From assembly GCA_963803245.1 (NCBI GenBank), contig CAWDLI010000004.1, forward strand, positions 303,250 through 367,249: DNA of 64,000 nucleotides, written 5' to 3'. The stretch comes from JACVRW01 sp963803245 (GTDB lineage Bacteria > Actinomycetota > Thermoleophilia > Solirubrobacterales > Thermoleophilaceae). Below, in pieces: positions 27,296 through 36,489 of this stretch. How positions within the stretch are numbered: position 1 is the first letter of the stretch; each line of letters starts with the position of its first letter. Under the pieces are notes generated by a model. The model saw only the letters and a list, made by a program, of their open reading frames with translations, was not told the origin of the DNA and did not search any database. A program made the position numbers and the translations under genes.

Positions 27296-28366
27296 ATGGA
27301 CCGCACGCTGGCCGACGTGAGCGTCGAGACGACGCCCTACACCTGGTACGCCGACCCGGCCGTCCTGGCCGCGGAGCGCGAGCGGATCTTTCGGCGGTCG
27401 TGGCAGTACGCCGGGCACACCGGCGAGCTCGACGGGCCAGGGAGCCTCTTCCCCACCCAGGTGGGCGGCCTTCCGGTGGTGGTTGTCCTCGACAAGGACA
27501 GCGAGCTCCGCGGGTACCTCAACATCTGCCGCCACCGCGGCACGATCCTGGTGGACGAGCCGCAGAAGCGGGGCACGATCCAGTGCCCGTACCACGCGTG
27601 GACCTACGGCCTCGACGGCTCGCTCCGGGGAGCGCCGCGGAGCAAGGACGAGCCCGGCTTCGACAAGGACGAGCTCGGCCTCGCGCCGGTGTCGGTGGGC
27701 ACGTGGGGGCCGTTCGTGTTCGTGAACCCCGACCCGGAGGCCGAGCCCCTCGAGGACGCGCTCGGCGACCTCCCGGCCGTCGTGGCCGAGAACGGGCTCG
27801 ACGTGGACGCGCTGCGCTTCCATCACCGCGCCACCTGGTCGATCAACGCCAACTGGAAGATCGCGATCGAGAACTACCTCGAGTGCTACCACTGCCAGCT
27901 GAACCACCCGGACCTGATGCACGTGATCGACGAGGAGTCCCAGCGCCACGAGAGCGCCGGCAACCGGCTCAGCCAGATCCCGCCGATCCACCCCGACGCG
28001 CTCAACGGGAACGCCCCCTACCCGGTGCGCGGCGGAGTGCCCACCGCGCAGTACCACATCCTCTTCCCGGCGATGAAGTTCAACGTCAACCCCGGCACGC
28101 CCAACCTGTCGATCAGCCCGCTGTGGCCGACGGCGGTCGACCGCACAGAGGCCTGGTACGACTACTTCTTCGCCGAGGGCACCGACGAGGCCTGGATCGA
28201 GCAGATGCTCGAGTTCGACAACCAGGTGGGCTCCGAGGACACGGACCTCGTCGAGGCGGTCCAGCGCGGCGCCGGCAGCGGCGGCCTCGAGCACGGCCGT
28301 CTGCTCGCGCGGACGGAGGTCCTGATCGGGGCCTTCCAGCAGCTGGTCAGGGAACGACTGGCCTAG
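27296..28366 (+). CDS. Rieske non-haem iron oxygenase, alpha subunit, 356 aa
   Basis: Terminal oxygenase component that uses O2 and electrons from a reductase. The Rieske [2Fe-2S] ligands are Cys78/His80 (CRHRG) and Cys97/His100 (CPYHAW). The mononuclear iron site is the family motif with Asn193, Glu196, His199 and His204 (ENYLECYHCQLNH). Length and motifs fit the group that includes quaternary-amine demethylases such as carnitine, glycine-betaine and stachydrine oxygenases as well as ring hydroxylases. GGGAGGA lies 9 bases before ATG 27296. No reductase gene is seen in the window, so it must borrow one. The divergent flavoprotein and aminotransferase make an N-containing substrate likely. 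Confidence 0.93.
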   Translation: MDRTLADVSVETTPYTWYADPAVLAAERERIFRRSWQYAGHTGELDGPGSLFPTQVGGLPVVVVLDKDSELRGYLNICRHRGTILVDEPQKRGTIQCPYHAWTYGLDGSLRGAPRSKDEPGFDKDELGLAPVSVGTWGPFVFVNPDPEAEPLEDALGDLPAVVAENGLDVDALRFHHRATWSINANWKIAIENYLECYHCQLNHPDLMHVIDEESQRHESAGNRLSQIPPIHPDALNGNAPYPVRGGVPTAQYHILFPAMKFNVNPGTPNLSISPLWPTAVDRTEAWYDYFFAEGTDEAWIEQMLEFDNQVGSEDTDLVEAVQRGAGSGGLEHGRLLARTEVLIGAFQQLVRERLA

Positions 28367-30387
28367 CCGAGTTCCCTAGGCGTCTCGAAGCTCCACTCCT
28401 TGCGCCGCACCAGCTCGCCGTTCTCGAACGCCTCCAGCTCCGTGCGCACGCGGAAATGCTGCGCGTCGCAGTCCATCACCGCGCTGATCTCCGCGCGCGT
28501 GACCCAGCCGTCGCGGCCAAGCTCCGTGGCGGCGCGGCAGCGGACCTCGGCGGAGAGCGGGTCGCCGGGAACGATCGAGTAGGTCGTGGAGGCCCAGCAG
28601 CCCGCCACCAGGCCGTAGTCCGTGATCCGGTAGCGCCCGCCGGTGGCCCAGTCGAAGGTGAGCTCGGTGCGCCCGCTGCCGTAGTCGCGCCGCAGCGTGC
28701 GCTGCCCGTCGTCGGGCTCGAGCGTCTCGACCGCCAGCGGCGGCGCGGCCTCGGGCGCTTGGAACGGCCGCAGGTCAGCGTCCTCGGCGCGCGGCTCCCG
28801 CAGGGGCAGCACCAGCGTGCTGGTCGCCGTGTGCACCGCGAGCGTGACCAGCTCCGGCGCGGGCCAGAGCCACGGCCAGTAGGCCGGCGAGAGCGCCAGG
28901 CGCAGCCGGTGCCCCGCCGGGATCGCCTGGGCGATGCCGTCCAGCTCGACCACCACGCGGGCACCCACCCCCGGCTCGAGCGGGGCGGGGTGCTCGTGGC
29001 TGTCGCGATGGGTCAGGTTGAGCACCCCGCGGGTCACGAGCAGCGACGCGCCGTCGGGCGCCACGTCGCACAGTCGCGCGGTGAGCTGGGCCACCGGCCG
29101 GTCGCTCTCGAGCTCGAGCTCCACCCGCGCGTTGCCGAGCAGCTCGATCCGCTCCGGCAGCGGCCCGGACGTGAAGCTCAGCGAGCGGCCGTCGTCGGCG
29201 CGCTGGTCCACCGCGGCGTCGGCCTCGTTGCCGTCTGCGCACCACACGCCGCTGTCGAGGCCGCATAGGAGGTCGGTCGAGATCTCGAGACGCTGCTCGC
29301 GCTCACCGGGCTCGTCCAGGAGCACGCCCTCGCCGAGCCAGACCGTGCGCTCCTCGATCTCCGTGGAGGGCCAGGCGCGCTCCGCCACCCAGCGGCCGGG
29401 GCGCTCCAAGTGGCGCGCCGCCGGCGCCACCGGATCCTGCATCCAGACGCGCAGTGCCGGCTCGTCGGCGATGCCGGTGTCCTCGCCCTTCAGCCACTGA
29501 TCCCACCAGCGCAGGCACTCCTGCAGGAAGCCGATCGCCGGCCCGGGCTCCACCTCGTCCGGGAACGCGTGCGACCAAGGCCCCAGAAGCCCCTTCGACG
29601 GAGCGCCGAGGCCGGCCACGAGGCGCAGCACGGCCTCGGAGTAGCCGTCCGCCCAGCCGCCGATCGCGTACACCGGGCACTCGATCGCGCCGAAGTCCTC
29701 GCAAACCGAGCCCTGCTTCCAGTACTCGTCGCGACGCTGATGGCGGAGCCACTCATACTCGTAGGGCTCGACGCTGTCGATCCGCTCGAGCCAGGCGTCG
29801 CGCCAGCCCGGGCCGGCCACCTCCGGGTCGGGGGCGATCGCGTTGTAGGACAGCATCGACGCGCCCCACGAGAGCATCTCGAGCGCGAGCACCGCGCCGC
29901 CCTTGTAGTGCACGTCGTCGGCGTAGCGGTCGTCGGTCGAGCAGAGCGTGATCACGGCCTTGAGCTCGGGTGGCGCGTGCGCCGCCACCTGGAGCCCGTT
30001 GAAGCCGCCCCACGAGATGCCGAACATGCCCACGGCCCCGGTGGACCAGGGCTGGGCCGCGATCCAGCGGAGCACCTCGAGCGCGTCCTCCTGCTCGAGC
30101 GGCAGGTACTCGTCGTGGAGCAGCCCGTCGGACTCGCCGCTGCCGCGGAGGTCCACGCGGACCGCGGCGTACCCGTGGCCGGCGAAGTAGACGTGGCGAG
30201 GCCAGTCGCGCGGCGCCGTGCCGTCGCCCTTGCGGTAGGGGATGTACTCGAGGATCGCCGGGACCGGGTGCTCCTCGGCGTCCTCGGGGAGCCAGATGCG
30301 CGCCCCGAGCCGGGTGCCGTCGGCCATCGGGATCCACACGTGGTCGATCCTGCGCACCGGGCGCGGGAGGTCGCTCACCACCCGCAT
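28363..30387 (-). CDS. CocE/NonD-family hydrolase, 674 aa
   Basis: Serine hydrolase of the X-Pro dipeptidyl-peptidase/cocaine-esterase class. It begins with the family stretch PMADGTRLGARIWLPE, has RVDLRGSGESDG, the nucleophile Ser in FGISWGGFNG, a likely acid in AIGGWADGYSE and the catalytic His in GPWSHAFPD. The C-terminal jelly-roll domain starts near residue 330 and the last 150 residues are beta-rich. No signal peptide. Its ATG overlaps the stop of the CoA-transferase gene, and its 3' end overlaps the convergent Rieske gene by 4 bases. In this operon it could release an acyl group or acid that is then activated to a CoA ester. Confidence 0.88.
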   Translation of the reverse strand: MRVVSDLPRPVRRIDHVWIPMADGTRLGARIWLPEDAEEHPVPAILEYIPYRKGDGTAPRDWPRHVYFAGHGYAAVRVDLRGSGESDGLLHDEYLPLEQEDALEVLRWIAAQPWSTGAVGMFGISWGGFNGLQVAAHAPPELKAVITLCSTDDRYADDVHYKGGAVLALEMLSWGASMLSYNAIAPDPEVAGPGWRDAWLERIDSVEPYEYEWLRHQRRDEYWKQGSVCEDFGAIECPVYAIGGWADGYSEAVLRLVAGLGAPSKGLLGPWSHAFPDEVEPGPAIGFLQECLRWWDQWLKGEDTGIADEPALRVWMQDPVAPAARHLERPGRWVAERAWPSTEIEERTVWLGEGVLLDEPGEREQRLEISTDLLCGLDSGVWCADGNEADAAVDQRADDGRSLSFTSGPLPERIELLGNARVELELESDRPVAQLTARLCDVAPDGASLLVTRGVLNLTHRDSHEHPAPLEPGVGARVVVELDGIAQAIPAGHRLRLALSPAYWPWLWPAPELVTLAVHTATSTLVLPLREPRAEDADLRPFQAPEAAPPLAVETLEPDDGQRTLRRDYGSGRTELTFDWATGGRYRITDYGLVAGCWASTTYSIVPGDPLSAEVRCRAATELGRDGWVTRAEISAVMDCDAQHFRVRTELEAFENGELVRRKEWSFETPRELG

Positions 30388-31587
30388 CAGCGGATCGGCG
30401 CTCCGAGCAGCTCGTCCGAGTGCTGGCCGAGCCCGGGCGCGGGTCGGCCGCCCCCGCCCGGCCGGCCGTCGACCTTGAAGACGCTGCCGAGCAGCCGCAC
30501 GCTGCCCACGCCGGGCTGCTCGACCGACTGCACAAGCCCGTTCGCCACCACCTGCTCGTCGTCGAACAGCTGATCGAGGCGGCGCACCTCGCTGGCCGGC
30601 ACACGTCGCGCGGCGAGCGCCGCCACGGCCTCGCGCCACGCCGAGCCGCGCGAAGCCGTCCTCGACCGCGCGCACGTGCGCGGCACGGCGCTCGCGCTCC
30701 GCGGCGTGGGCGGGCTCCGCCTGGGGGTTGCCGGCGAACGAGTCCGCAAGGCCGAGCAGGTCGCACACCTGCCGCCGCTGCTCCTCGTTGAGGCACGCGA
30801 GCGCGATGAAGCCGTCGGCGCAGGCGTGCGCGCGGTAGTAGGGATCGAGCGCCTCTAGCGCCTCCACGGCGCCGGCAAGCTCCTCGAGGTCAGAGGGCTC
30901 GGCGAAGGGGCGGCCGTCATGGGGCTCGTCGCGGCCGTCCACCGCCACGAAGCGCTGGGCCTGGAGCGCGAGCGCCGCGCCGAGCAGCGACACCTCCAGA
31001 TCGGCGGCGCGCTCGCGGCGGCCCAGTAGGCCGGCGGCCACCGCCAGGGCCGCGAGCAGCCCGGCCGTGAAGTCGGCCAGCGCCAGGCCGCCGGTGCGGC
31101 GCGGGACCGGATCCCCGGCGCGCGGGTCGGCGAGCAGCAGGCCCGAGAGCGCCTGGCCGATCAGGTCGTACGCGGGCCGGTCGGCATCGGGCCCGTCGCT
31201 GCCGAACGCCGACACGCAGACCGTCACGCAGCGCGGGTTGACCTCGTGCACGCTGTCGGCGTCGAGCCCGAAGCGCCGAGCGCGCTCCGGCAGGGAGTTG
31301 TGCACGAGCGCGTCGGCGCCGGCGATGAGCTCGCGGCTCCGCGCGCGCCCGTCCTCGCTCTTCAGGTCGAGCGCGACCGAGCGCTTGCCGCGGTTGAGCG
31401 CGTAGAAGTAGCGGCTCTCGCCCTCCTGGAACGGGTCGTAGCGGCGCCACTCGTCGCCGCGCGGCGGCTCGACCTTGACCACGTCCGCGCCGAGGTCCGC
31501 GAGCAGCATGGTCGCGAACGGGCCCGCCACGTACTGGCCGTAGTCGAGCACGCGCATACCGGCCAGCGGGAGCTCCCCCGCGCTCAT
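30387..31587 (-). CDS. CaiB/BaiF type III CoA-transferase, one frameshift, ~399 aa
   Basis: Moves CoA between carboxylic acids. Family N-terminus is clear: GMRVLDYGQYVAGPFATMLLADLGADVVKVE, shown here only in part, followed by NRGKRSVALDLKSEDGR and the RPAYDLIGQALSG segment; the conserved catalytic Asp is expected at ALADFTAG. The frame breaks at about 30643-30651; removing one base joins VEDGFAR to SAWREAVAALAARRVP and the usual C-terminus ending LGQHSDELLGAPIR. Length is 1201 bases, one over a multiple of three. ATG 31587 overlaps the acyl-CoA dehydrogenase stop. Probably functional with a base-call error; it would activate the acid oxidised by the adjacent dehydrogenases. Confidence 0.84.
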
Positions 31588-32423
31588 CGCGCCGGAGCCT
31601 CCCATGAGAGCAGCACGGCGTCCGCCCAGGAGCGGGCCGCGCGGCTGCGCCGGTACGCGCGCTGGAGCGGGAACTCGAGCGTGAAGCCGAGCGCCCCGGT
31701 CACCTGCATGCAGATCGCGAGCGTGCGCTCGGCCGCCTCGCCGGCGTGCGCCAGCGCATCCGTGCCGGGCAGGTCGCCGGCGAGCAGCCGCAGGCCGTCC
31801 ACCAGCGTCGCGGCGTCGGCGAGCATCTGCTGGACCGGCTCGAGTGCCGCGAGCGGCGCGCCGAACGCCTGCCGCGAGCGGGCGTGCTCGAGAGCGAGCC
31901 GGAGCGATTCCTCGGCAAGGCCCGCCAGGTAGCCGGTCGACGCCGCCGTCCATGCCGCCATGCGCCGAGCCGCCTCGGCGGCATGGGGCGTCTCCGGGCC
32001 GCCGGCCTCGACGCGCGCCACGCCGAGCGCGTCCGTGTAGGGCACTGGCACGACCCTGTCCGCCCGAGCGAGCTCGAGGCGCCCGGCCCGCGGCTCCACG
32101 AGAAGCGCACCCTCGGCGGCGTAGCGGGCGAGCGCGCCCGTGCGCAGGGCGCCTCCGAGCAGCGCGTCCACCGGCGCCAGCGAGGCGAAGCCGCGACCGA
32201 GCGCGGCAGCCGCCGGCGCCGCGAACGGCAGCAGCCGCTCGTCCGTGCCGAGCTCCACCCAGCCGCTCTCGGCGAGCGCCGCGTCGAGCGCGGGGTCCGC
32301 GTCCGACACGGCCGCGCCGGGCTGCCAGGTATCGGGCTTGGCGTGCCGGGCCACGATCGCGGCGACCGTATCCGCGAACTGGCGGGCCTCCGCCTGGCCC
32401 GCGCTCTCGAGCACGGCGCTCAC
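31584..32423 (-). CDS. Short acyl-CoA dehydrogenase subunit (beta-type), 279 aa
   Basis: Small member of the acyl-CoA dehydrogenase family. The helical C-terminal signature is visible (SRQAFGAPLAALEPVQQML), while the N-terminal and middle parts are short and degenerate. Such short partners occur in actinobacterial alpha2-beta2 acyl-CoA dehydrogenases (FadE pairs in sterol breakdown), where the beta chain lacks part of the active site. The full-length subunit is encoded directly upstream and its stop overlaps GTG 32423 (GTGA). GTG 32432 is an alternative start. I infer a heteromeric enzyme with that neighbour; a degenerate paralogue is the other possibility. Confidence 0.75.
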   Translation of the reverse strand: MSAVLESAGQAEARQFADTVAAIVARHAKPDTWQPGAAVSDADPALDAALAESGWVELGTDERLLPFAAPAAAALGRGFASLAPVDALLGGALRTGALARYAAEGALLVEPRAGRLELARADRVVPVPYTDALGVARVEAGGPETPHAAEAARRMAAWTAASTGYLAGLAEESLRLALEHARSRQAFGAPLAALEPVQQMLADAATLVDGLRLLAGDLPGTDALAHAGEAAERTLAICMQVTGALGFTLEFPLQRAYRRSRAARSWADAVLLSWEAPAR

Positions 32424-33538
32424 GCCGCGCACCCGAGGCCCTGCCGGGCGATGACCCGGCGCTGGATCTCGGCCGCGCCGCCGGCCACCGTGCCGCCCGC
32501 GCTCGCCCTGGTGAGAGCCGCCACGCGGCCATCCGCCGACGCGGCGTCGCCGCGCTCCACGAGCGCCTCAGGTCCGAGCAGGCGCACGCCCAGCTCGGCG
32601 CTGCGGCGGGCCAGCAGCGCGATCGAGAGCTTGGCCATCGAGGACGCCGCCGCGGCCGGGCGTCCTTCCGCGAGCAGCCCCGCGGCGCGCAGCCCGAGCA
32701 GGCGCGCGGCCTGCGCCTCGCCGCGCAGGCGGCTGAGCTCGAGCCGCTCGGCGGGTGAGCTCGCGGCCTGCTCCAGGTCGTCGAGCACGCGCAGCACCAC
32801 GCCTACCTTCTCGCTCGTCACGCGCTCGTGGTCGAGCGTCCCCATCAGCACCCGCCAGCCGCCGTGGAGCTCGCCCACGAGCTGGCTCTCGGGCACCTCC
32901 ACCTCGTCCAGGAAGACCTCACAGAGCACCCCGCCGCCGACGGTCGGGATCTCGCGCACCTCGATGCCCGGGGTGCGCATGTCGGCCACCAGCACCGAGA
33001 TGCCGCGATGCGGGCGCGAGGCGTCGGGGTCCGTGCGCACCGCGAGGTAGATCCAGTCCGCGATCTGGGCGCTCGAGGTCCAGATCTTGTGGCCCGAGAC
33101 GACGAAGCGCCCGGCGTCGCGGCGTGCCGCGGTGCGCAGCGACGCGAGGTCGGAGCCGGCCTCTGGCTCGGAGAAGCCCTGGCAGAAGACGAGCCTGCCG
33201 GCGGCGATCTCCGGGAGCAGCAGCTCCTGCAGCTCATCGGCGGCGTGCCCGAGGAGGGCGTTGCCGATCGTCTTCACCGACAGCAGGTAGCCCGACAGGG
33301 GGAGCCAGTGGTAGCCGAAGCGCTCCTCGGCGGCCACCGTGGCGAGCGGATCGCGGCCGGACCCGCCCAGGCGCTCGGGCCAGTGCAGGCCGATCCACCG
33401 CTCGCGTCCCATCGTGGCGTACCCGGAGGGCGAGTCGCCGTCGGAGGGCATGCCCTGAAAGCGGTTGCCGGGCTCGTCGGCGAGCTCTGCCGCGAGTCGG
33501 GCGCCGAAGCGGTCCGCCTCGGCAGTGATTTCACTCAG
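32420..33538 (-). CDS. Acyl-CoA dehydrogenase, full-length subunit; start uncertain
   Basis: Flavoenzyme that introduces a trans-2 double bond in an acyl-CoA. Landmarks: GLHWPERLGGSGRDPL, CQGFSEPEAGSDLASL, FVVSGHKIWTSSAQIADWI, and a C-terminus with GGAAEIQRRVIARQGLG. Coding sequence clearly extends upstream of ATG 33451 (ITAEADRFGARLAAELADEP), but that frame offers only CTG 33538 near its beginning. The GTG at 33534 that overlaps the previous stop is in another frame, so either a non-standard start or an indel is involved. It pairs with the short subunit downstream and belongs to the 28363-35404 operon. Confidence 0.85.
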   Translation of the reverse strand: MSEITAEADRFGARLAAELADEPGNRFQGMPSDGDSPSGYATMGRERWIGLHWPERLGGSGRDPLATVAAEERFGYHWLPLSGYLLSVKTIGNALLGHAADELQELLLPEIAAGRLVFCQGFSEPEAGSDLASLRTAARRDAGRFVVSGHKIWTSSAQIADWIYLAVRTDPDASRPHRGISVLVADMRTPGIEVREIPTVGGGVLCEVFLDEVEVPESQLVGELHGGWRVLMGTLDHERVTSEKVGVVLRVLDDLEQAASSPAERLELSRLRGEAQAARLLGLRAAGLLAEGRPAAAASSMAKLSIALLARRSAELGVRLLGPEALVERGDAASADGRVAALTRASAGGTVAGGAAEIQRRVIARQGLGCAA

Positions 33539-34571
33539 TGAAACCAGGTTTCATTGATGCTATCGCGAACGGGAGCGGCTCGCGCGAGCTCTCCACGAAG
33601 CACAGGCCCCGCGGCCCGCGGGTCACCCTCGCCGCCCCTTCCCAGAAGCTCGGGACGAGCTCGTTCGGGATGAACTGGTTCCGTGCCAGCGCCTGAATCG
33701 TGAAGTCGAGCCGGGCCCGCGGCACGCGCAGCCGCCAGCCCAGCGGGTAGGTCGCCGTGGCGCCGGCGGGGTGCAGGAACGGGCGGCGCGGCGACGCCTG
33801 GAAGCGCGCGATCCGATGTGTGCGGCCGCGCCGGTCCACGAGCGTGCCCGTGAAGTACTGCGGGCGCGGCCGGTTGCCGGTGTCGAGGAAGCGGTAGAGC
33901 ATGAGGTCGCGCCCGTCCGCGAAGCGACACGAGAACCAGTCCCAGCGCAGCGACTCCGGGCTCGACGCGTAGTTGCCCCACTGATGGTCGAGCCAGCCCT
34001 CGCCGCTGACGGCGAGGCGGCGCGTGCCGAGGCGCAGCGCTCCGCGGGCCGCGAGGCGGGTGCTCGAGTAGTAGCCCGAGGGCCCGCCGCCGCCCTGCTC
34101 GATGATCCCGCGCCGGCCGTGCCGCACGTAGCGGCGCCGCGGAACGAGGCGCAGCGTCAGCGATCCGTCACCGGTGGGGGCCTCGACCTCGAAGCGCCCG
34201 AGTGTCCCGTCGGGCCGCCAGCGGATGCGAAGGCCGCTCACGTCCAGGCTCAGCGGAGCGACGGGCGGCTGCGGCCCGAGCTTCACGTACTCGCGGCTCA
34301 GCACCACGCGGTCGTCCCTCAGGTCCACGACGTTCACCCGCCCCACGGCGCCCGGCCCGGCCGTCCACACGGTGGCGAACCAGGCGTAGCCCCGGCCGGT
34401 GCCGTCGCGCACGCGTCCCGCGCCGTACCACCACTCGACAGCGAAGCCGGGATGCACGCCGTGGTCCCCGGGGAGCGTCACGGGCTGGACCTCCGGCGGC
34501 GCGCCCGCCGCGGCGGAGGCCGGTACCGCGAGCACGACCGCGGCCATCACGGTGAGCGCGGCGCGCCGCAT
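33531..34571 (-). CDS. Secreted AttH/CrtC-like (lipocalin-like carotenoid hydratase fold) protein, 346 aa
   Basis: Exported beta-rich protein of the AttH/CrtC (carotenoid 1,2-hydratase) superfamily. Signal peptide about residues 1-22 (ends ASAAAG). The family hallmarks are the early VEWWYGAGRV, the central GWLDHQWGNY and WDWFSCRFADGRDLMLYRF, and a second domain around ATYPLGWRL. The ATG at 34571 shares a base with the stop of the membrane protein gene (TGATG). Members are usually membrane-side lipid or terpenoid-handling proteins; true carotenoid hydration is not implied, as no carotenoid genes are nearby. It precedes the acyl-CoA dehydrogenase gene, with overlap. Confidence 0.82.
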   Translation of the reverse strand: MRRAALTVMAAVVLAVPASAAAGAPPEVQPVTLPGDHGVHPGFAVEWWYGAGRVRDGTGRGYAWFATVWTAGPGAVGRVNVVDLRDDRVVLSREYVKLGPQPPVAPLSLDVSGLRIRWRPDGTLGRFEVEAPTGDGSLTLRLVPRRRYVRHGRRGIIEQGGGGPSGYYSSTRLAARGALRLGTRRLAVSGEGWLDHQWGNYASSPESLRWDWFSCRFADGRDLMLYRFLDTGNRPRPQYFTGTLVDRRGRTHRIARFQASPRRPFLHPAGATATYPLGWRLRVPRARLDFTIQALARNQFIPNELVPSFWEGAARVTRGPRGLCFVESSREPLPFAIASMKPGFTE

Positions 34572-35404
34572 CACGACCGGGACCTGACCAGGCCGTACAC
34601 GGCCAGCACGAACAGGGTGGCCACCAGTGCGAGGTAGCCGACCATCTCGGGCGTCCCCCAGTCGAGGTCCCCCGAGAAGCGCAGCGCGCCGGCCACCGCC
34701 AGCACCGCGAGCGTGACGAGGAGCGCCCAGGCGGGGCGCACTCGCCGGCGGTCGTTCTCCCAGACCATCGCCGCCAGCAGCAGCCCGAGCGCCACGATCC
34801 AGGCGGCCACCGCCCTCCCGGTGAGCTCGGTCAGCGGCCAGGGCCAGAGCTTCCCGGCGTCGAGCGGCGCCACGAACAGCGCCACCCCGAACAGGAAGAA
34901 GAACGCTCCGAGCACCGCGAGCGTGTACCGGAGCCAGTCCGGCAGCGGCCGGTCGCGCGGCGGGTCCGCTCCGGGCAGGCGCAGCTGCACGACGTAGGCC
35001 CAGAGGAGCGCCGGCGGCTCGAGGATGTAGATCACGAGCCAGGTCCAGCCCGCGAACTGCGCCCGGAAGCCGCCGTCGTCGAGGTGGAACTTGTCGATGT
35101 GGATCAGCGTTGCGAGCAGGGTGAGCCAGATGAACACGAGCACGCCGGGCACCCCGATCCGGGCGCGCGCCCAGGTCGTCTGCCTCGCGCTCCAGAACGC
35201 GAGCACGGCGGCCGCCCAGTAACAGGCACCCAGGAAGGCGGCGGTGACCGGCGGCTGGATCGTCCAGGCGAAGAGCTCGTCCGTGCGCGTCGCGAGGCCG
35301 AACAGCTGGAGCCCGGCGAGCAGGACGAAGCCGCCGCCGATCCACAGGATCGCGCGCATCCCCCAGAACAGCTCGCGCTCCTGCGCATGGACCTCCGTGG
35401 TCAT
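34571..35404 (-). CDS. Multi-pass membrane protein, 277 aa, function unknown
   Basis: Integral membrane protein with about eight hydrophobic segments: roughly residues 16-36, 50-70, 84-102, 118-138, 162-180, 200-218, 225-243 and 255-272. I do not recognise a family motif. Polar loops include HIDKFHLDDGGFR between the third and fourth segments, with a conserved-looking His/Asp cluster. ATG 35404 begins the minus-strand operon, and its stop overlaps the start of the AttH/CrtC-like gene. The tight coupling suggests it works with that secreted protein at the membrane. Confidence 0.7.
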   Translation of the reverse strand: MTTEVHAQERELFWGMRAILWIGGGFVLLAGLQLFGLATRTDELFAWTIQPPVTAAFLGACYWAAAVLAFWSARQTTWARARIGVPGVLVFIWLTLLATLIHIDKFHLDDGGFRAQFAGWTWLVIYILEPPALLWAYVVQLRLPGADPPRDRPLPDWLRYTLAVLGAFFFLFGVALFVAPLDAGKLWPWPLTELTGRAVAAWIVALGLLLAAMVWENDRRRVRPAWALLVTLAVLAVAGALRFSGDLDWGTPEMVGYLALVATLFVLAVYGLVRSRS

Positions 35405-35450
35405 TCCAGTGCGAACAATCGCACTGCGAGGCCGTGGGCGGGGTCGCGCC

Positions 35451-36464
35451 TCAGCGCGCCCGTGCGGCGCCCGCGGCGGCGCGTCTCAAGCGCGCCGGGC
35501 GCACGGCGAACCAGAAGTGGTCGGCCCCCGCCCATGCCGCGAAGCAGAGTCCGCCGACCGTGCCGGTGACGGTCAGCAGCACCCCGGCCGCGGCGGCGGC
35601 GGCCACACCCTGGCTGCCGAGAATGAGCACCGCGGCCGCGGCGCCCACGGCGGGCCCGACCGGGAGCTGCCCGAGCGTGACGACGGCGATCAGCACGGCC
35701 GTCGCATCGAACACAGAGGCGTCCACGCCGACCGCGTGGAGCACGAGCCACGCGCGCAGGATCTGCGAGAAGACGGCGACCAGGACGAAGCAGATCACGC
35801 GGACTCCGTGGGCGCGGTGGCGAAGCACCGCCAGGCCCCGCCAGAGCTTCCGCCCCTTCCGGAGCGCGAGCCGGCGGAGCCCGACGCTCAAGCTCCCCAC
35901 GACCACGAACCCGACGATGGGCAGCCACCACGGCAGGCCGAGCGGGGCCACGAGGGTGAACGAAGCGATCGCCGCCAACATCGCCTCGACGGCGAGGATC
36001 GGGAACTCCGCCGCGATCAGGGTGGGCACCTGCGGGCTGTGGTCCGGGCAGGAGCGCCGCAGCGCGGCGATCCGCGCGGCCACACCCAGCTGGCCGTTGA
36101 TGAAGCTGCCGAGGACCTGCATGCTCGACGCGCGGTAGAGCACGCGGCGCTGGACCTCTCCGCCGGCCGCCTCGATGGTGAGGTGCCATGCCTCGCTGCG
36201 TGCGAGGAGGGCGATGATCTGGAGCAGCGCCGCCGCCGCCAGCACCCAGAGGGAGGCGCTCGAGAGCGCCGCGGTGAACTCGTCGCGCCGGCCTGCGAGC
36301 AGCAGCACCAGCACGGCCGCGGTCAGGAGTGAGCCGACGACCGTGATCGGCGTCCGCCGGCGGCGACCGAAGGCGCGGAGCCGCCGTGTCAGCTCGGCGC
36401 GCGGGCGGGCGGGAGCCAGACGCGGTGACGCGCCCACTGCCTCGGTGGCGGTGGCGGCTTGCAT
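35451..36464 (-). CDS. UPF0104/LPG-synthase-TM family membrane protein, 337 aa
   Basis: Polytopic membrane protein of the YbhN/lysylphosphatidylglycerol synthase TM (flippase-like) family. About eight TM helices follow a basic 40-residue N-terminal tail. The family region LLARSEAWHLTIEAAGG and the loop SSMQVLGSFINGQLGVAARI are recognisable, as is GQLPVGPAVGAAAAV near the C-terminus. The soluble transferase domain of MprF is absent, so it is the transporter-type half alone, perhaps moving a lipid or isoprenoid carrier. It is preceded and followed on the same strand by unrelated-looking small genes; operon membership is unclear. Confidence 0.8.
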   Translation of the reverse strand: MQAATATEAVGASPRLAPARPRAELTRRLRAFGRRRRTPITVVGSLLTAAVLVLLLAGRRDEFTAALSSASLWVLAAAALLQIIALLARSEAWHLTIEAAGGEVQRRVLYRASSMQVLGSFINGQLGVAARIAALRRSCPDHSPQVPTLIAAEFPILAVEAMLAAIASFTLVAPLGLPWWLPIVGFVVVGSLSVGLRRLALRKGRKLWRGLAVLRHRAHGVRVICFVLVAVFSQILRAWLVLHAVGVDASVFDATAVLIAVVTLGQLPVGPAVGAAAAVLILGSQGVAAAAAAGVLLTVTGTVGGLCFAAWAGADHFWFAVRPARLRRAAAGAARAR

Positions 36465-36489
36465 CCCTCGGCCGAAGTGCCTGGGGTGC

